Shown here in pieces: positions 42,119 to 51,431 of a stretch of 64,000 nt of DNA. Origin of the DNA: JAPPFW01 sp965231815 (GTDB lineage: Bacteria > Actinomycetota > Acidimicrobiia > Spongiisociales > Spongiisociaceae); NCBI GenBank assembly GCA_965231815.1, contig OZ246890.1, forward strand, positions 3,596,001 to 3,660,000. The letters are read 5' to 3'. Every line of letters starts with the position of its first letter. The first letter of the stretch is position 1. Made by a program: the position numbers and the translations under genes. Under the pieces are notes generated by a model, which was given only the letters and a program-made list of their open reading frames with translations, had not been told where the DNA came from and ran no database searches.

Positions 42119-42358
42119 GACTCTGGCAACCGGGCGCGCTACTTGTTGTATTCGCAGCGGAGAACCTTCGGTTTATATATAGTTGGTCGGCCCTATCCGA
42201 GGAGGGTCCGGGGAAACGCTATTGCGGGTTCGCAGCGTGGCCGCCTACCGGGTTTAGACTCTGTGTATGCGGCGCGTCCCGTTCTACGGAAATGTTTTCG
42301 CACCTTCCTATCAAGGCAGGGATAAGTCCATGCGGGGCCAGACAAGAGAGGAGGCGGT

Positions 42359-43597
42359 ATGGCAACCGACAAATCAGGGCCTTCCCTAGAAGAAACCCTG
42401 GAGACTAAAGTCGATCGAAGGGACTTCCTGAAGAAAGCAGGGATGACTATCGCGGCTGGTGGTGTGCTTTCTGCGGTAGTTGCGTGCGGGAGCGACGACG
42501 CCGAACCCGCTGTCGGCCCGGACACATCGGCCGGCAGCGCAGGGGACGCCACGACCAGTACGTCTCAAGATGCTGTAGAGATAGTGATGTCTCAAGGCGG
42601 TCCGGAGATCGAATGGGAGATGGGTACCAGTTGGCCGCTCTCCCTCGACACCATCTACGGTGGTGCTCAGGACTTCGCCGATCGGGTTGCTGCAATGACC
42701 GGTGGCCGATTCAGGATCACCCCTAGGGCGGCAGGCGAGTTGGTGCCCGGTTTGGAAGTCCTGCAAAACGTGCAACAGAACGCCATCCCGCTCGGCCATT
42801 CGGCGTCCTACTACTACGTAGGTCTCAGCCCCGCTACTGCTTTCAATACCGCCCTGCCGTTCGGGTTCACCTACCGCCAGCAGAACGCCTGGATGTATGA
42901 GGGTGGTGGCCTGGAGATGATGCGGGAGTTCTACGCGGATCGCTTCGGCGTGATCAACTTCCCGGCAGGCAACACAGGCGTGCAGATGGGGGGATGGTTC
43001 AACAAGGAGATCAACTCCCGAGCGGACCTCGAGGGCCTGCGGATGCGTATCCCGGGTCTGGGAGGTCAGGTCATGGAAAGACTGGGCGTGACGGTACAGG
43101 TACTTCCGGGTGGTGAGATCTTCCAGGCCCTCCAGACAGGCGCCATTGACGCGACTGAATGGGTCGGACCGTATGACGACACCACGATGGGATTCCATGA
43201 CGTTTCCACCTACTACTACTACCCGGGTTGGTGGGAGCCAGGTCCCGAGTTGGATGTTTTCATGCCGCTCTCGGAGTGGAACGCCCTTCCCGAGGAGTAT
43301 CAGGCGATTGTCGAATCAGCCGCTTTCGGCGCCAATGCCACGATGATGGCTCGTTACGACGCCAAGAATCCGGCGGCTCTGGCCACGATCATCCAATCGG
43401 ACATCGAACTGCGACCCTTCCCCGAAGATGTAATGGAAGCATCCGAGGAGGCGGCCTTCGAATTGTTCGACGAACGGGCTGCAGAAAACAGCGACTTCGC
43501 AACGATTTTCGAGGCCTGGAATGCCTTCCGCGACGGGATCACGCAATGGCACGGTCTTGCCGAGACGGAGATGGTGAGCTGGACCGGTAGGCATTAA
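42359..43597 (+). CDS. TRAP transporter substrate-binding protein (DctP family), Tat lipoprotein
   Basis: Extracytoplasmic binding protein of a TRAP transporter (412 aa). Tat motif DRRDFLKKAG and lipobox-like VVACG; a Ser/Thr-rich linker follows. DctP features: TSWPLSLDTIYGGAQDFADR, GGWFNKEINSRADLEGLRMR, QALQTGAIDATEWVGPYDD. The arginine in LRMRIPG is the usual carboxylate-binding residue. The subgroup resembles those for 2-oxo acids and mannitol/chloroaromatic-type substrates. The membrane subunits are encoded convergently at 43917-45898. Confidence 0.9.
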   Translation: MATDKSGPSLEETLETKVDRRDFLKKAGMTIAAGGVLSAVVACGSDDAEPAVGPDTSAGSAGDATTSTSQDAVEIVMSQGGPEIEWEMGTSWPLSLDTIYGGAQDFADRVAAMTGGRFRITPRAAGELVPGLEVLQNVQQNAIPLGHSASYYYVGLSPATAFNTALPFGFTYRQQNAWMYEGGGLEMMREFYADRFGVINFPAGNTGVQMGGWFNKEINSRADLEGLRMRIPGLGGQVMERLGVTVQVLPGGEIFQALQTGAIDATEWVGPYDDTTMGFHDVSTYYYYPGWWEPGPELDVFMPLSEWNALPEEYQAIVESAAFGANATMMARYDAKNPAALATIIQSDIELRPFPEDVMEASEEAAFELFDERAAENSDFATIFEAWNAFRDGITQWHGLAETEMVSWTGRH

Positions 43598-43659
43598 GCA
43601 GCCCTTCCGTCGCCGGCTCAGACCGCGCGTTCGGAAGGCAAGAGACCAGGAAGCAATTC

Positions 43660-43688
43660 AGGAGGGCGGGCCCGGTGCCCGCCCTCCT
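43660..43688. terminator. Terminator hairpin between convergent TRAP genes
   Basis: Perfect 12-bp stem AGGAGGGCGGGC/GCCCGCCCTCCT with a 5-nt loop, located 62 bp after the binding-protein stop. No long U tract follows. Its symmetry and position suggest it ends the plus-strand transcript, and possibly also that from the other side. Confidence 0.7.
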
Positions 43689-43916
43689 GACATATCCGGA
43701 GAACAGATAAGGCGGACCTCGCTCGGAAACGTGGATTCGGTTGCCTTGGATTGCTTGAACACCAGCAGACTTGGCATGCCGAGCCGGAATCCTCAGCGAA
43801 GGTCAACCAACCGCCGGAGCTATTCGCCGACCTGCATAACCACGGACGGACAACTAAGCGGTCCTGAGGTTATTGCATCGCACCGCAACCCCGATAGCCG
43901 GACCCGCTGTGCAACC

Positions 43917-45287
43917 TCAGGCTGTGATCACTTCAGGAAGCCAGGTAACGGTAGCCGGGAAGGCCATCACCAGCAGCAGGGCCACGCCTTGCAGGACCAT
44001 GAACGGCAAGGCCCCACGGTGGATATCGATTGTCTTCACCTCAGGTGGCGCCACACTTTGCAGGTAGAACAGCGAAAACCCGACCGGAGGGGAGATGAAG
44101 GCCATGTTCAGGTTGATGGCGATCATAACCGTGAACCAGACCATCAGAGCCGGCAGGGTGTCGAACGGCGTCACCCCGGTCTCGAACAGCACCCGGACCG
44201 CCGGAACGAAAATAGGCATGGCTATGAACGTGATCTCGATGAACTCCAGGTTGATACCCAGCAGGAAGACCGCGATATTGGCGATGATGATGAACCCCCA
44301 GAAACCACCGGGTAAGCCGGTCAATATTTCCTGAGCCAACCTCTGCCCTCCCAACTGGTCGAAGACGAGCTGGAAGAAGGTCGAACAGAACAGGATCATC
44401 AGAACCAACCCCGTGATGTTGGCGGTTGACCGAGCCGCTCCCGCAAGCACCGAACGCCTGAGGTTGCGGTTCCCGGCGGCCAGCGCCATCGCGGCGACCG
44501 CTCCGACCGCTCCCGCCTCGGTAGGGGTGGCGATTCCCGCGAAAATCGTCCCGAGAACCGCCAGTATCAAGAGGATGATCGGGAGTACTGCCACCAAGAG
44601 TTCCCTGACGAGACGCATTCCGTGAAACGTCCGGGCCTCCTCCGGCAGAGCAGGTGCTTGCCCTTCCTTCGTGTAAGCCCGGTACAGGCAGTAAAGGCCG
44701 TACAGCGCCGCCAGCATGAAACCGGGGATCATCGCTCCCAGGAACAGATCCCCGACCGAGACCCCGACAACCTGAGCGAGGAGAATCAGCACCAGGGAAG
44801 GGGGCAGAAGCTGAGCTAGCGTGCCGGAGGCCGTGATCAGCCCGGTGGCAAGCCGGTGGTCATAGCCGTACCGGACCATGGTAGGCAGGGACAGAAGGCC
44901 CATAACGATGACGGTGGCCGCCACCACCCCGGTAGCGGCAGCGAGCATGGCGCCCACGATAACCACGGTCAGACCCAGCCCACCTTTGAGACGACCGAGC
45001 GCCACGCCGATGGTGGTAAGCATCCTCTCCGCCAAGCCCGACTTCTCGAGTATGGCGCCCATGAAGACGAAGAAGGGAACCGCCAGCAGGGTGAAGTTGT
45101 CTACCGCCTTGAACCAGCGACTGAACAGGATGATGAAGCGGTTGAAGTCAAACTCGCCCAGCAGAAGGCCTATGGCGCCGAACACGATGGCTGTTCCCGC
45201 AAAGGAAAACGCGACCGGGTATCCGATAAGCAATAGCACCAAAAAGATGGCGAACATGATTATGGCGAGCCATTCGATACCCATCAT
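43917..45287 (-). CDS. dctM: TRAP transporter large permease (DctM)
   Basis: Large membrane subunit of a TRAP transporter (456 aa, about 12-13 helices). DctM-typical segments: LLLIGYPVAFSFAGTAIVFG, FTLLAVPFFVFMGAILEKSG, GVVAATVIVMGLLSLPTM, and TPTEAGAVGAVAAMALA. It carries the sodium-coupled transport path. Its ATG overlaps the stop of the small subunit gene (ATGA). The binding protein is encoded on the opposite strand, end to end with it. Confidence 0.92.
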   Translation of the reverse strand: MMGIEWLAIIMFAIFLVLLLIGYPVAFSFAGTAIVFGAIGLLLGEFDFNRFIILFSRWFKAVDNFTLLAVPFFVFMGAILEKSGLAERMLTTIGVALGRLKGGLGLTVVIVGAMLAAATGVVAATVIVMGLLSLPTMVRYGYDHRLATGLITASGTLAQLLPPSLVLILLAQVVGVSVGDLFLGAMIPGFMLAALYGLYCLYRAYTKEGQAPALPEEARTFHGMRLVRELLVAVLPIILLILAVLGTIFAGIATPTEAGAVGAVAAMALAAGNRNLRRSVLAGAARSTANITGLVLMILFCSTFFQLVFDQLGGQRLAQEILTGLPGGFWGFIIIANIAVFLLGINLEFIEITFIAMPIFVPAVRVLFETGVTPFDTLPALMVWFTVMIAINLNMAFISPPVGFSLFYLQSVAPPEVKTIDIHRGALPFMVLQGVALLLVMAFPATVTWLPEVITA

Positions 45288-45898
45288 TCAATCCTCATCG
45301 GCGCTTCGCGCTCGCCGAGAACGAGCATTCTCTCACGACCGGTCAAGAAGGCCGACAAGCGGATGAGCGTGGCTAGCGCTTGGATGCCGAGCAAGATGAA
45401 AGCCACCAGGATCATCGCCTTCAGAGGGGCCCGGGGAAGGCCACCGGGATCGGGAGACTGCTCCCAGATTCTCCATGACTCACGAACCGGCTTCCAGGAA
45501 ACCCAAAGGGCAAGGGCGGTAAACGGTACCAACCCCACCATGTGGCCGATCAGGTCGATGACCGCCTTCACCCGTGGGGAACGCTCTGCGTACCAGAAGT
45601 CAACCCGAACGTTCCCGTCATGGCGAAGCAGGTAAGGAAACATCATCAAGAACAACACCCCATAGAGGTACCACTGCGCTTCGATCCAGGTGTTGTTGAC
45701 CAGTTGGGCTTCCGTATAACGGCCGACGTAGCGGAGGAATACGTTAAGGAACCCCACCGGGATGAGAATGTAGACCATCAAACGGGCTAACCAACCCGAC
45801 GCTTCCGTAAGCATGTCCGCGGTCCGCACCACGATCTCTGCCGCCCTGTCCGTGACTGCCGCAATCGAATTGACGGCACCCGATGCCGAGTCGTTCAA
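45284..45898 (-). CDS. dctQ: TRAP transporter small permease (DctQ)
   Basis: Small membrane subunit (204 aa) with four hydrophobic helices. DctQ-type features include a first helix (LMVYILIPVGFLNVFLRYVG), the conserved tryptophan/glutamine-rich TWIEAQWYLYGVLFLMMFPY, and RHDGNVRVDFWYAERSPRVK in the cytoplasmic loop. It pairs with the large permease encoded by the overlapping next gene. Confidence 0.9.
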   Translation of the reverse strand: MNDSASGAVNSIAAVTDRAAEIVVRTADMLTEASGWLARLMVYILIPVGFLNVFLRYVGRYTEAQLVNNTWIEAQWYLYGVLFLMMFPYLLRHDGNVRVDFWYAERSPRVKAVIDLIGHMVGLVPFTALALWVSWKPVRESWRIWEQSPDPGGLPRAPLKAMILVAFILLGIQALATLIRLSAFLTGRERMLVLGEREAPMRIE

Positions 45899-46160
45899 TC
45901 GGGTCTCCTTCCACCGACTGTGCCCCCGGAATCCTACCCGAAACGACCGGAGGTAGCGGAGCTTATAGAAAGGAAAGCCTTGAGAAACGGTCCCGTCCGT
46001 ACCGTCGACGGCAATGATCGGGAAGCTACCGCCTCATCCGATCTCGCGAACGGTCCCGTAATGGCTACCCACCTCGAATGGGAATCCGGAGAGTTCCGGC
46101 CCCTGCGGAGGGATCACAACCCATTTAGCTGAAAAAGCTCTGCGCCTCCATAGGTACTTG

Positions 46161-47117
46161 CTAGCCGATAGCGTTCTGCGACACGACAGCCAGGAAAATG
46201 GCGAAGCACACCAAGAGCGCCACGCCCTCCATCCTCCCCAGTCGACGTCGGGTGATGGCCAATACGCCAACCAGCAAGCCGATCAATATCATGATGACGT
46301 GCTCGATTACCCGGCGCTCTCCGATAGCCCCGGCGCCGATAACACCCGCGCCGCCAACCACCAAGAGCGAGTTGAACAGGTTTGAACCCAACAGGTTGCC
46401 GATAACCAACTCGTTCGCCTTCCGCCGCGCGGCCGCCCCGGCTGTTACCAACTCGGGCAGGCTCGTCCCCAATGCGAAGATCGTGGCCCCCACGAACCCA
46501 CCTGCCAAGCCATAATATTCGGCTATCCGACCGCCTCCCTCCACCAGCAATCCCGCGCCCAGCACGATTCCCACCAGTGCGGCGAACGCTCTAGCCAGCT
46601 CACGGGCCATCCGCAGATCTTCGACACCGGCGGAATCCTCAATACCCGCCAAACCGTCTCGCGCATCCCGGCGCGACCACCGGACCAGGAATACCGAGGC
46701 GACCGCCATCCCGATTACCAAAATGATCCCCTCCACCCGGTGCAGGGCATCGTCCCAGGCAACCGCCACCACGGCGCCCATCGCCAGGAAGGTCAGTATC
46801 CCCTCACGCAGGATGATCCGGCTTTGGCCGACAACCGGGGATATCACCGCGCTGAACCCCAACACCAAGGAAAGATTGGCGGCGTTGGAACCGACCACGT
46901 TCCCCATTGACGACGCCAACTCGCCCCGAGCCGCGGCCAGTCCGCTCACTACCAATTCGGGAGCGGACGTTCCGAAACCGATGACCAGGGCACCGACGAG
47001 GACAGGGGAAACACCCCATATCCTGGCCAAACGGGCCGCCGCATCAACGAACGGGTCGGCCGACATCCAGAGGATTGCAATCCCGACCGCGATCAGAATC
47101 AACCCGAGCCAGAGCAT
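46161..47117 (-). CDS. CaCA family Na+/Ca2+-type antiporter (YrbG-like)
   Basis: Membrane antiporter of 318 aa with ten helices in two inverted halves. The two alpha repeats are visible: GFGTSAPELVVSGLAAARGE with GNVVGSNAANLSLVLG in the first half, and ALGTSLPELVTAGAAARR with GNLLGSNLFNSLLVVG in the second. The acidic residue in each repeat is the ion ligand. Likely exchanges sodium (or protons) for calcium. It stands alone. Confidence 0.92.
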   Translation of the reverse strand: MLWLGLILIAVGIAILWMSADPFVDAAARLARIWGVSPVLVGALVIGFGTSAPELVVSGLAAARGELASSMGNVVGSNAANLSLVLGFSAVISPVVGQSRIILREGILTFLAMGAVVAVAWDDALHRVEGIILVIGMAVASVFLVRWSRRDARDGLAGIEDSAGVEDLRMARELARAFAALVGIVLGAGLLVEGGGRIAEYYGLAGGFVGATIFALGTSLPELVTAGAAARRKANELVIGNLLGSNLFNSLLVVGGAGVIGAGAIGERRVIEHVIMILIGLLVGVLAITRRRLGRMEGVALLVCFAIFLAVVSQNAIG

Positions 47118-47191
47118 ACTAGGAGGCTAGCCCGGTAGTGAGTTTGATGTGTTGCCGTAGCACAATGTGTCGGCGGCCGAGACCCCCGTCT

Positions 47192-47968
47192 TCAGGAGTT
47201 CTTCTCGTCCCTCCAAGCGATCCATTCGTCCATGCCATCCATCCGGTATGAAGGGCCGTCACTGAACAGGGCTATCTGGGTAATCCCGGCTGCTAGCAGG
47301 TGATCGGCCTGCCCTATGTCATCAAGCCGACCCTCGACCGCTCGCTCGATCAAGGCGGGATCCCGTCCGGCGACCCTACACCACTCGTCGAGGATCCGAT
47401 TCTTGCGGCGCATCACATCCGGACCGCCGAATCCATGCCAGATGTCCGCATGTCGCCCTGCTATGCGCAGGGTTTGTTTCTCGCCTCCGCCGCCGATCAT
47501 GATCGGTATGGCCCGAACCGGAGGCGGATTGAGGCGTCGCAACCGGTAGTTGATCCGGTAGAGGCCGGCCTCGAAGTCACGAAGGCGGCCTCCCGCCGTT
47601 CCGAACGGATACTCGTACTCCCGGTAGTCCCTCTCATACCACCCGGCGCCAAGGCCGAGAATCAACCGACCCTCACTGATATGGTCAACCGTACGGGCCA
47701 TGTCGGCCAGTAGATGAGCATTCCGGTAGGAGTAGCAGGAGACCAGCGGGCCGATCTCGACTCGCTCGGTCACCTCGGCCCATGCCGCCAGCATCGTCCA
47801 GCACTCGAAGTGAAGGCTGTCTTGACGGCCGTACAGCGGGTAGAAGTGATCCCAGTTGTAGATAATGTCGACACCCGCCTCCTCAGCCCTAATCGCCGCA
47901 GCGCGTATCGAGCGGTATTCGCCGTGCTGGGGACGGATCTGCAAGGCGATGCGAACCTTATGTTTCAC
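47192..47968 (-). CDS. LLM-class oxidoreductase (F420-type)
   Basis: Luciferase-like-fold oxidoreductase of 258 aa. Typical features: EEAGVDIIYNWDHFYPLYG, the conserved ERVEIGPLVSCYSYRNAHLL, GRLILGLGAGWYERDYREYE, and IPIMIGGGGEKQTLRIAGRH. Such proteins in actinobacteria usually bind F420 or flavin. It lies 43 bp after the selenocysteine-type Rv2466c homologue on the same strand, so the two are probably cotranscribed, perhaps acting together in redox or detoxification. Confidence 0.85.
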   Translation of the reverse strand: MKHKVRIALQIRPQHGEYRSIRAAAIRAEEAGVDIIYNWDHFYPLYGRQDSLHFECWTMLAAWAEVTERVEIGPLVSCYSYRNAHLLADMARTVDHISEGRLILGLGAGWYERDYREYEYPFGTAGGRLRDFEAGLYRINYRLRRLNPPPVRAIPIMIGGGGEKQTLRIAGRHADIWHGFGGPDVMRRKNRILDEWCRVAGRDPALIERAVEGRLDDIGQADHLLAAGITQIALFSDGPSYRMDGMDEWIAWRDEKNS

Positions 47969-48011
47969 GACAGATCCTCTAGCGACGGCTCTTGACGGGA
48001 TACGGGATGCG

Positions 48012-48653
48012 TCAATCCGGCGCCTCGGGAACCCCGTCCGGACGTAGACCGAACTCCGGCGGCGCGGTACGGGTCCGCTTCAGTTCCCAGAAGCTCGGGG
48101 TACGGGTGGCCTCCACCACTATGTCCCATAGTCGCAAGGATTGTTCTCTAGGGGGAACGCTGGTGATAACAGGGCCGAAAATGCCCACTCGGCCACCGCG
48201 GCCGTCTTCCATCGCGATGATCGGAGTACCGACATCCTGACCTACCAACCCCAAACCTACGTCCATCCGCTGCCGGATCTCGGTATCCCACGCGTCATCA
48301 TCAAACGCCTCGGCATGCGCCGGATCCAACCCGCAACCGGCCAGAACCCCGCCGACATCGAAGTCGAAGAGTCTCCTGTCGTGATGGATCACGGTGGCGA
48401 AGCTCCAGTAGGAACGGAAGACACCCTCGTTCCCGTAATCCCGGCGGACGGACTCCATCACCCTCAACAGGTTATGGGTCCGGACCGACGACACAAACTG
48501 GTCCGTTCCCGGTGTAGGTCGGTTCTTGAGCAGGAGGCTTATCGGCTCCCACTCGACGGTCAAGTCCCTAACCGGTGCAACCTCATCGACGACCCACCTG
48601 GCCGTCACCCAGCACCACGGTCAGATCGGGTCAACCCAAAACGAGATTCTCAC
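48012..48653 (-). CDS. Selenocysteine-containing Rv2466c/DsbA-like oxidoreductase (UPWC active site)
   Basis: The open frame after the UGA starts at 48608, but homology extends across it: from the GTG at 48653 (AAAGGA 5 nt upstream) the frame reads MRISFWVDPI, then UGA (48621-48623), then PWCWVTARWVVDEV. Mycobacterial Rv2466c, a mycothiol-dependent nitroreductase, has FWFDPLCPWCWITSRW at the same place, so UGA replaces the first active-site cysteine (residue 11). Further matches: DVGTPIIAM, IFGPVITSVP and the C-terminal FWELKRTRTAPPEF. A 7-bp hairpin with an AGGUG apical loop lies 14 nt after the UGA, as expected for a bacterial SECIS, and a tRNA-Sec gene is present at 58.7 kb. I read this as a 213-aa thioredoxin-fold selenoprotein. 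selA, selB and selD are not in the window. Confidence 0.85.
48588..48606 (-). promoter_or_regulatory. Candidate bacterial SECIS element
   Basis: In the mRNA, GACGGCC and GGUCGUC form a 7-bp stem (one G-U pair) closing the loop AGGUG. The loop begins 21 nt after the UGA of the Rv2466c-like gene and has G in its first two positions and a GGU core, which fits the bacterial SECIS pattern (loop about 16-37 nt after UGA). An outer pairing, GGUGC with GCACC, may extend the structure. Confidence 0.65.
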
Positions 48654-48730
48654 AGCGATCCTTTCCCTATATGTACGGAGGGTAGCCTGGGAAGGATCCA
48701 CAAACTACCTACCCGCAGTTGGTGACCCGG

Positions 48731-51283
48731 CTAGCCGGCCAAGGCCTTCGTCACGGCGCCCGTTTCTCGCTCCCTCATCATTACCAACGCCCTCAGGCGC
48801 TCCAGCTTTTGCCGGAGAGCCTTGTCGGCCGTGGGAAGGGGATGCTCGGCAAAGAAGGCTTCCACGTCCGTGGCCGTGTCCGGATCGGATAACGCGGGAA
48901 GTCCTTCCACCATCCTGGAGTGGGTCATCGGCGGTAGTTCTCCAGCCAGTCCCGGCCAGACCTCACGCAACCTGGACCACGCGAAGGGCCCGGATCTCCG
49001 GTTGGTGAGCATGCGAGCCAGCACCCAGGAGGTGTCCTGATTACGAATGGTCCCGTCCTGGATCAGATCGAAGGTCCGGTCCACCGCCTCGGCATCGTCG
49101 AACGTTGCCAGCGCCCTCAGATACTTCATAGCATCCTGGGGGTTTGCGGCGTTGGTATGGCGGTGGAGATAATCCCGGTAGGTCTTTGCATCGCCGTGGG
49201 CGGCGCATACATAGAGAGCCGCCGTAGCCACCTCCGGGTCCACTCTGGAAGGGTCGGCCACCGCTCGCTCGCTTGTGGCTCGGGCCTCTTCGATGGTTTC
49301 CGGATCATTGGCAAGACTCCCCAGCGCGTTGATAACCCGACCACGCAAGCGCCGTGTGAGATCACTTTCACCATCCTCGGGTGACCAGCCCAGTCGCCCC
49401 GCCAGAGACGCCAGCATCTCGGACACCCACCCCTCGTATCGTGGGCGAGCGGCGTCGGTTATCAGGTGATGCCCGATCGCCGAGACCCCACCCAGGATGG
49501 CGCCCCAAACAGCCTGCTCGGTCTCTTGCGCGAGAGCGGGCGCCAATCGCAGGAAGGATGCGACCCCCATCTGACCCGACTCGACAAAGGCCCAGGTATC
49601 GTCCACCAGCGTGAACCGCTCCACGGGATCGAGTTCATCGAGCCTTTCGACCAGGGCCTCCCGCAAGGGCGGATCGTAAAAGGTTCGGTAGAACCCGTGT
49701 CCACCGGCATTGGCGACCACCCATTCGACCGGTCCCTCAACGGGCAGCACCGTCGGCGAGGAATCCAGGAGGAACTTGGCCCGCAGCGGCGCCCCTCCGG
49801 CCACGCCCCGAATCTGAATAGGCGCTTTCCACACGCTGGGATCGTCCGGGCTAGGTATGAGCAGGAAGCGTTGCTGCTCGAAGGAAACGTGCCCATCCTC
49901 CGCCTTCACCACCACCTGCGGGTACCCACCCTGCAGGATCCAAGTGTCCATTACCTCCCCGACCGGCATCCCGGAGGCCTCATCGAGGGCACGCCATAGG
50001 TCAGCAGTCTCGGTGTTGTCATAGGCATGGGAGCGGAGGTATGCGCCAACCCCTTCCCGGAAGGGTTGCTCACCTATGTATTGCTCCATCATCCGGAGGA
50101 CGGCCGAGCCTTTGCCGTAGGTGAGAGCATCGAACATTGCCTCCGCATCGTGGGGCGAGCGCACCTCGAACTCAACCGGGCGGGTACCGGCCAACTCGTC
50201 CACCTTGAACGCCCACGGTCTCTCGACCGCGGCAAACTCCAGCCACCGTTTCCACTCCGGACGATGGGCATCGGTAGCCTTCATTTCCAGAAATGTTGCG
50301 AAGGCCTCGTTGAGCCAGATACCGTTCCACCACTTCATCGTGACCAGATCCCCGAACCACATGTGAGCCAACTCGTGACCGATCACATCCAGCACCCGCA
50401 TCTTCTCGGATGATGTAGCGGTCGCCTCGTCAACCAGCAGGGCCGACTCTCGGTAGGTGATGCAGCCGAGGTTCTCCATGGCCCCGAACGCGAAGTCGGG
50501 GATGGCCACCATGTCGACTTTGTCACCCGGATACGGGATTCCGTAGTAGGCCGCCAGATATTCGAGGCAGAAGCGGCTGCATTCCAACGCATAGCCGGCC
50601 AAGTGCATCTTGCCTCTCGGAGCCACGATCCGCAGCGGTACCCCGTCCACGTCTACCGGTTCGGTAACCTCGAACGGGCCCACCACGAACGCCACCAGAT
50701 AGGTGGACATCCGGATGGTATCGGCAAAGGTAACCGCCACCTTGCCGTCACCGGCCGGTTTCCTAGAGACTTCTCCCCCGTTCGAGACCGCCACCAAGTC
50801 GTCCGGCACCACCAGCGTGATACCGAAGGTGGCCTTGGAATCGGGCTCATCCCAGCAAGGGAAGGCTCGGCGAGCATCGGTAGCCTCGAATTGGGTAGTG
50901 GCTATGACTTGTTCACGTCCTTCCAAGTCGACAAAAGTGGAGCGATAGAAGCCGCGCAATTGATCGTTAAGGACTCCACTGAACCGGCAATGGAGCTTCC
51001 ACGACCCGGAGGGAATCAATCGAGGGAACCTGAGCAACACCCTCTGGGTCTCCTCGTAGTACTCCACCTCCGCCTCGACCCGCCTGTTCGATTCCCCGAC
51101 CAGCCACGCTTCGTGAAGATCGAGTTCGATGGCGTTGAGAACCACGCGATCGGTTGGTTCGGTGAACTCGACGGTAATCTGCTCGGTTCCCTCGAAAGTC
51201 GCTTCCGCCAGATCAGGTTCGATGCGTATCCGGTAATGATGCGGCACAGCGATTCGGGGCAGCCGGTGGGGATCTTCGGTCAT
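48731..51283 (-). CDS. pepN: Aminopeptidase N (M1 family)
   Basis: Zinc aminopeptidase of 850 aa from the ATG at 51283 (MTEDPHRLPRIAVPHHYRI); the frame is open 21 codons further upstream. Exopeptidase motif FGAMENLG and zinc site VIGHELAHMWFGDLVTMKWW with the second-site glutamate in WLNEAFATFLE. The C-terminal half is an ERAP1-type helical domain (VEWVVANAGGHGFYRTFYDP onwards). It removes N-terminal residues from peptides in the cytoplasm and fits the actinobacterial PepN subgroup in length and layout. Confidence 0.94.
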   Translation of the reverse strand: MTEDPHRLPRIAVPHHYRIRIEPDLAEATFEGTEQITVEFTEPTDRVVLNAIELDLHEAWLVGESNRRVEAEVEYYEETQRVLLRFPRLIPSGSWKLHCRFSGVLNDQLRGFYRSTFVDLEGREQVIATTQFEATDARRAFPCWDEPDSKATFGITLVVPDDLVAVSNGGEVSRKPAGDGKVAVTFADTIRMSTYLVAFVVGPFEVTEPVDVDGVPLRIVAPRGKMHLAGYALECSRFCLEYLAAYYGIPYPGDKVDMVAIPDFAFGAMENLGCITYRESALLVDEATATSSEKMRVLDVIGHELAHMWFGDLVTMKWWNGIWLNEAFATFLEMKATDAHRPEWKRWLEFAAVERPWAFKVDELAGTRPVEFEVRSPHDAEAMFDALTYGKGSAVLRMMEQYIGEQPFREGVGAYLRSHAYDNTETADLWRALDEASGMPVGEVMDTWILQGGYPQVVVKAEDGHVSFEQQRFLLIPSPDDPSVWKAPIQIRGVAGGAPLRAKFLLDSSPTVLPVEGPVEWVVANAGGHGFYRTFYDPPLREALVERLDELDPVERFTLVDDTWAFVESGQMGVASFLRLAPALAQETEQAVWGAILGGVSAIGHHLITDAARPRYEGWVSEMLASLAGRLGWSPEDGESDLTRRLRGRVINALGSLANDPETIEEARATSERAVADPSRVDPEVATAALYVCAAHGDAKTYRDYLHRHTNAANPQDAMKYLRALATFDDAEAVDRTFDLIQDGTIRNQDTSWVLARMLTNRRSGPFAWSRLREVWPGLAGELPPMTHSRMVEGLPALSDPDTATDVEAFFAEHPLPTADKALRQKLERLRALVMMRERETGAVTKALAG

Positions 51284-51431
51284 TCTGGCTCCAATACTCG
51301 GGAATAGCCGGATATGAACAGCGGGACGGAATAGCATCCGATCCAATGGGGCTCGTACACAACCTTTGCATGATATTCACGTCTTATCCCCTTGTCGCAC
51401 ATCACCTGGTGCGGCGCCGTCGAGGCCGGGG

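Noticed and set aside
42119..42358. Possible leader RNA before the TRAP binding-protein gene
   Set aside because: The 240 bp gap has a few short GC-rich repeats but no stable terminator or ORF; nothing that can be supported.
48012..48608. Rv2466c-like gene as a simple 198-aa protein starting after the UGA
   Set aside because: That start would remove the first beta strand and half of the active site, although the upstream sequence matches the family across the UGA.
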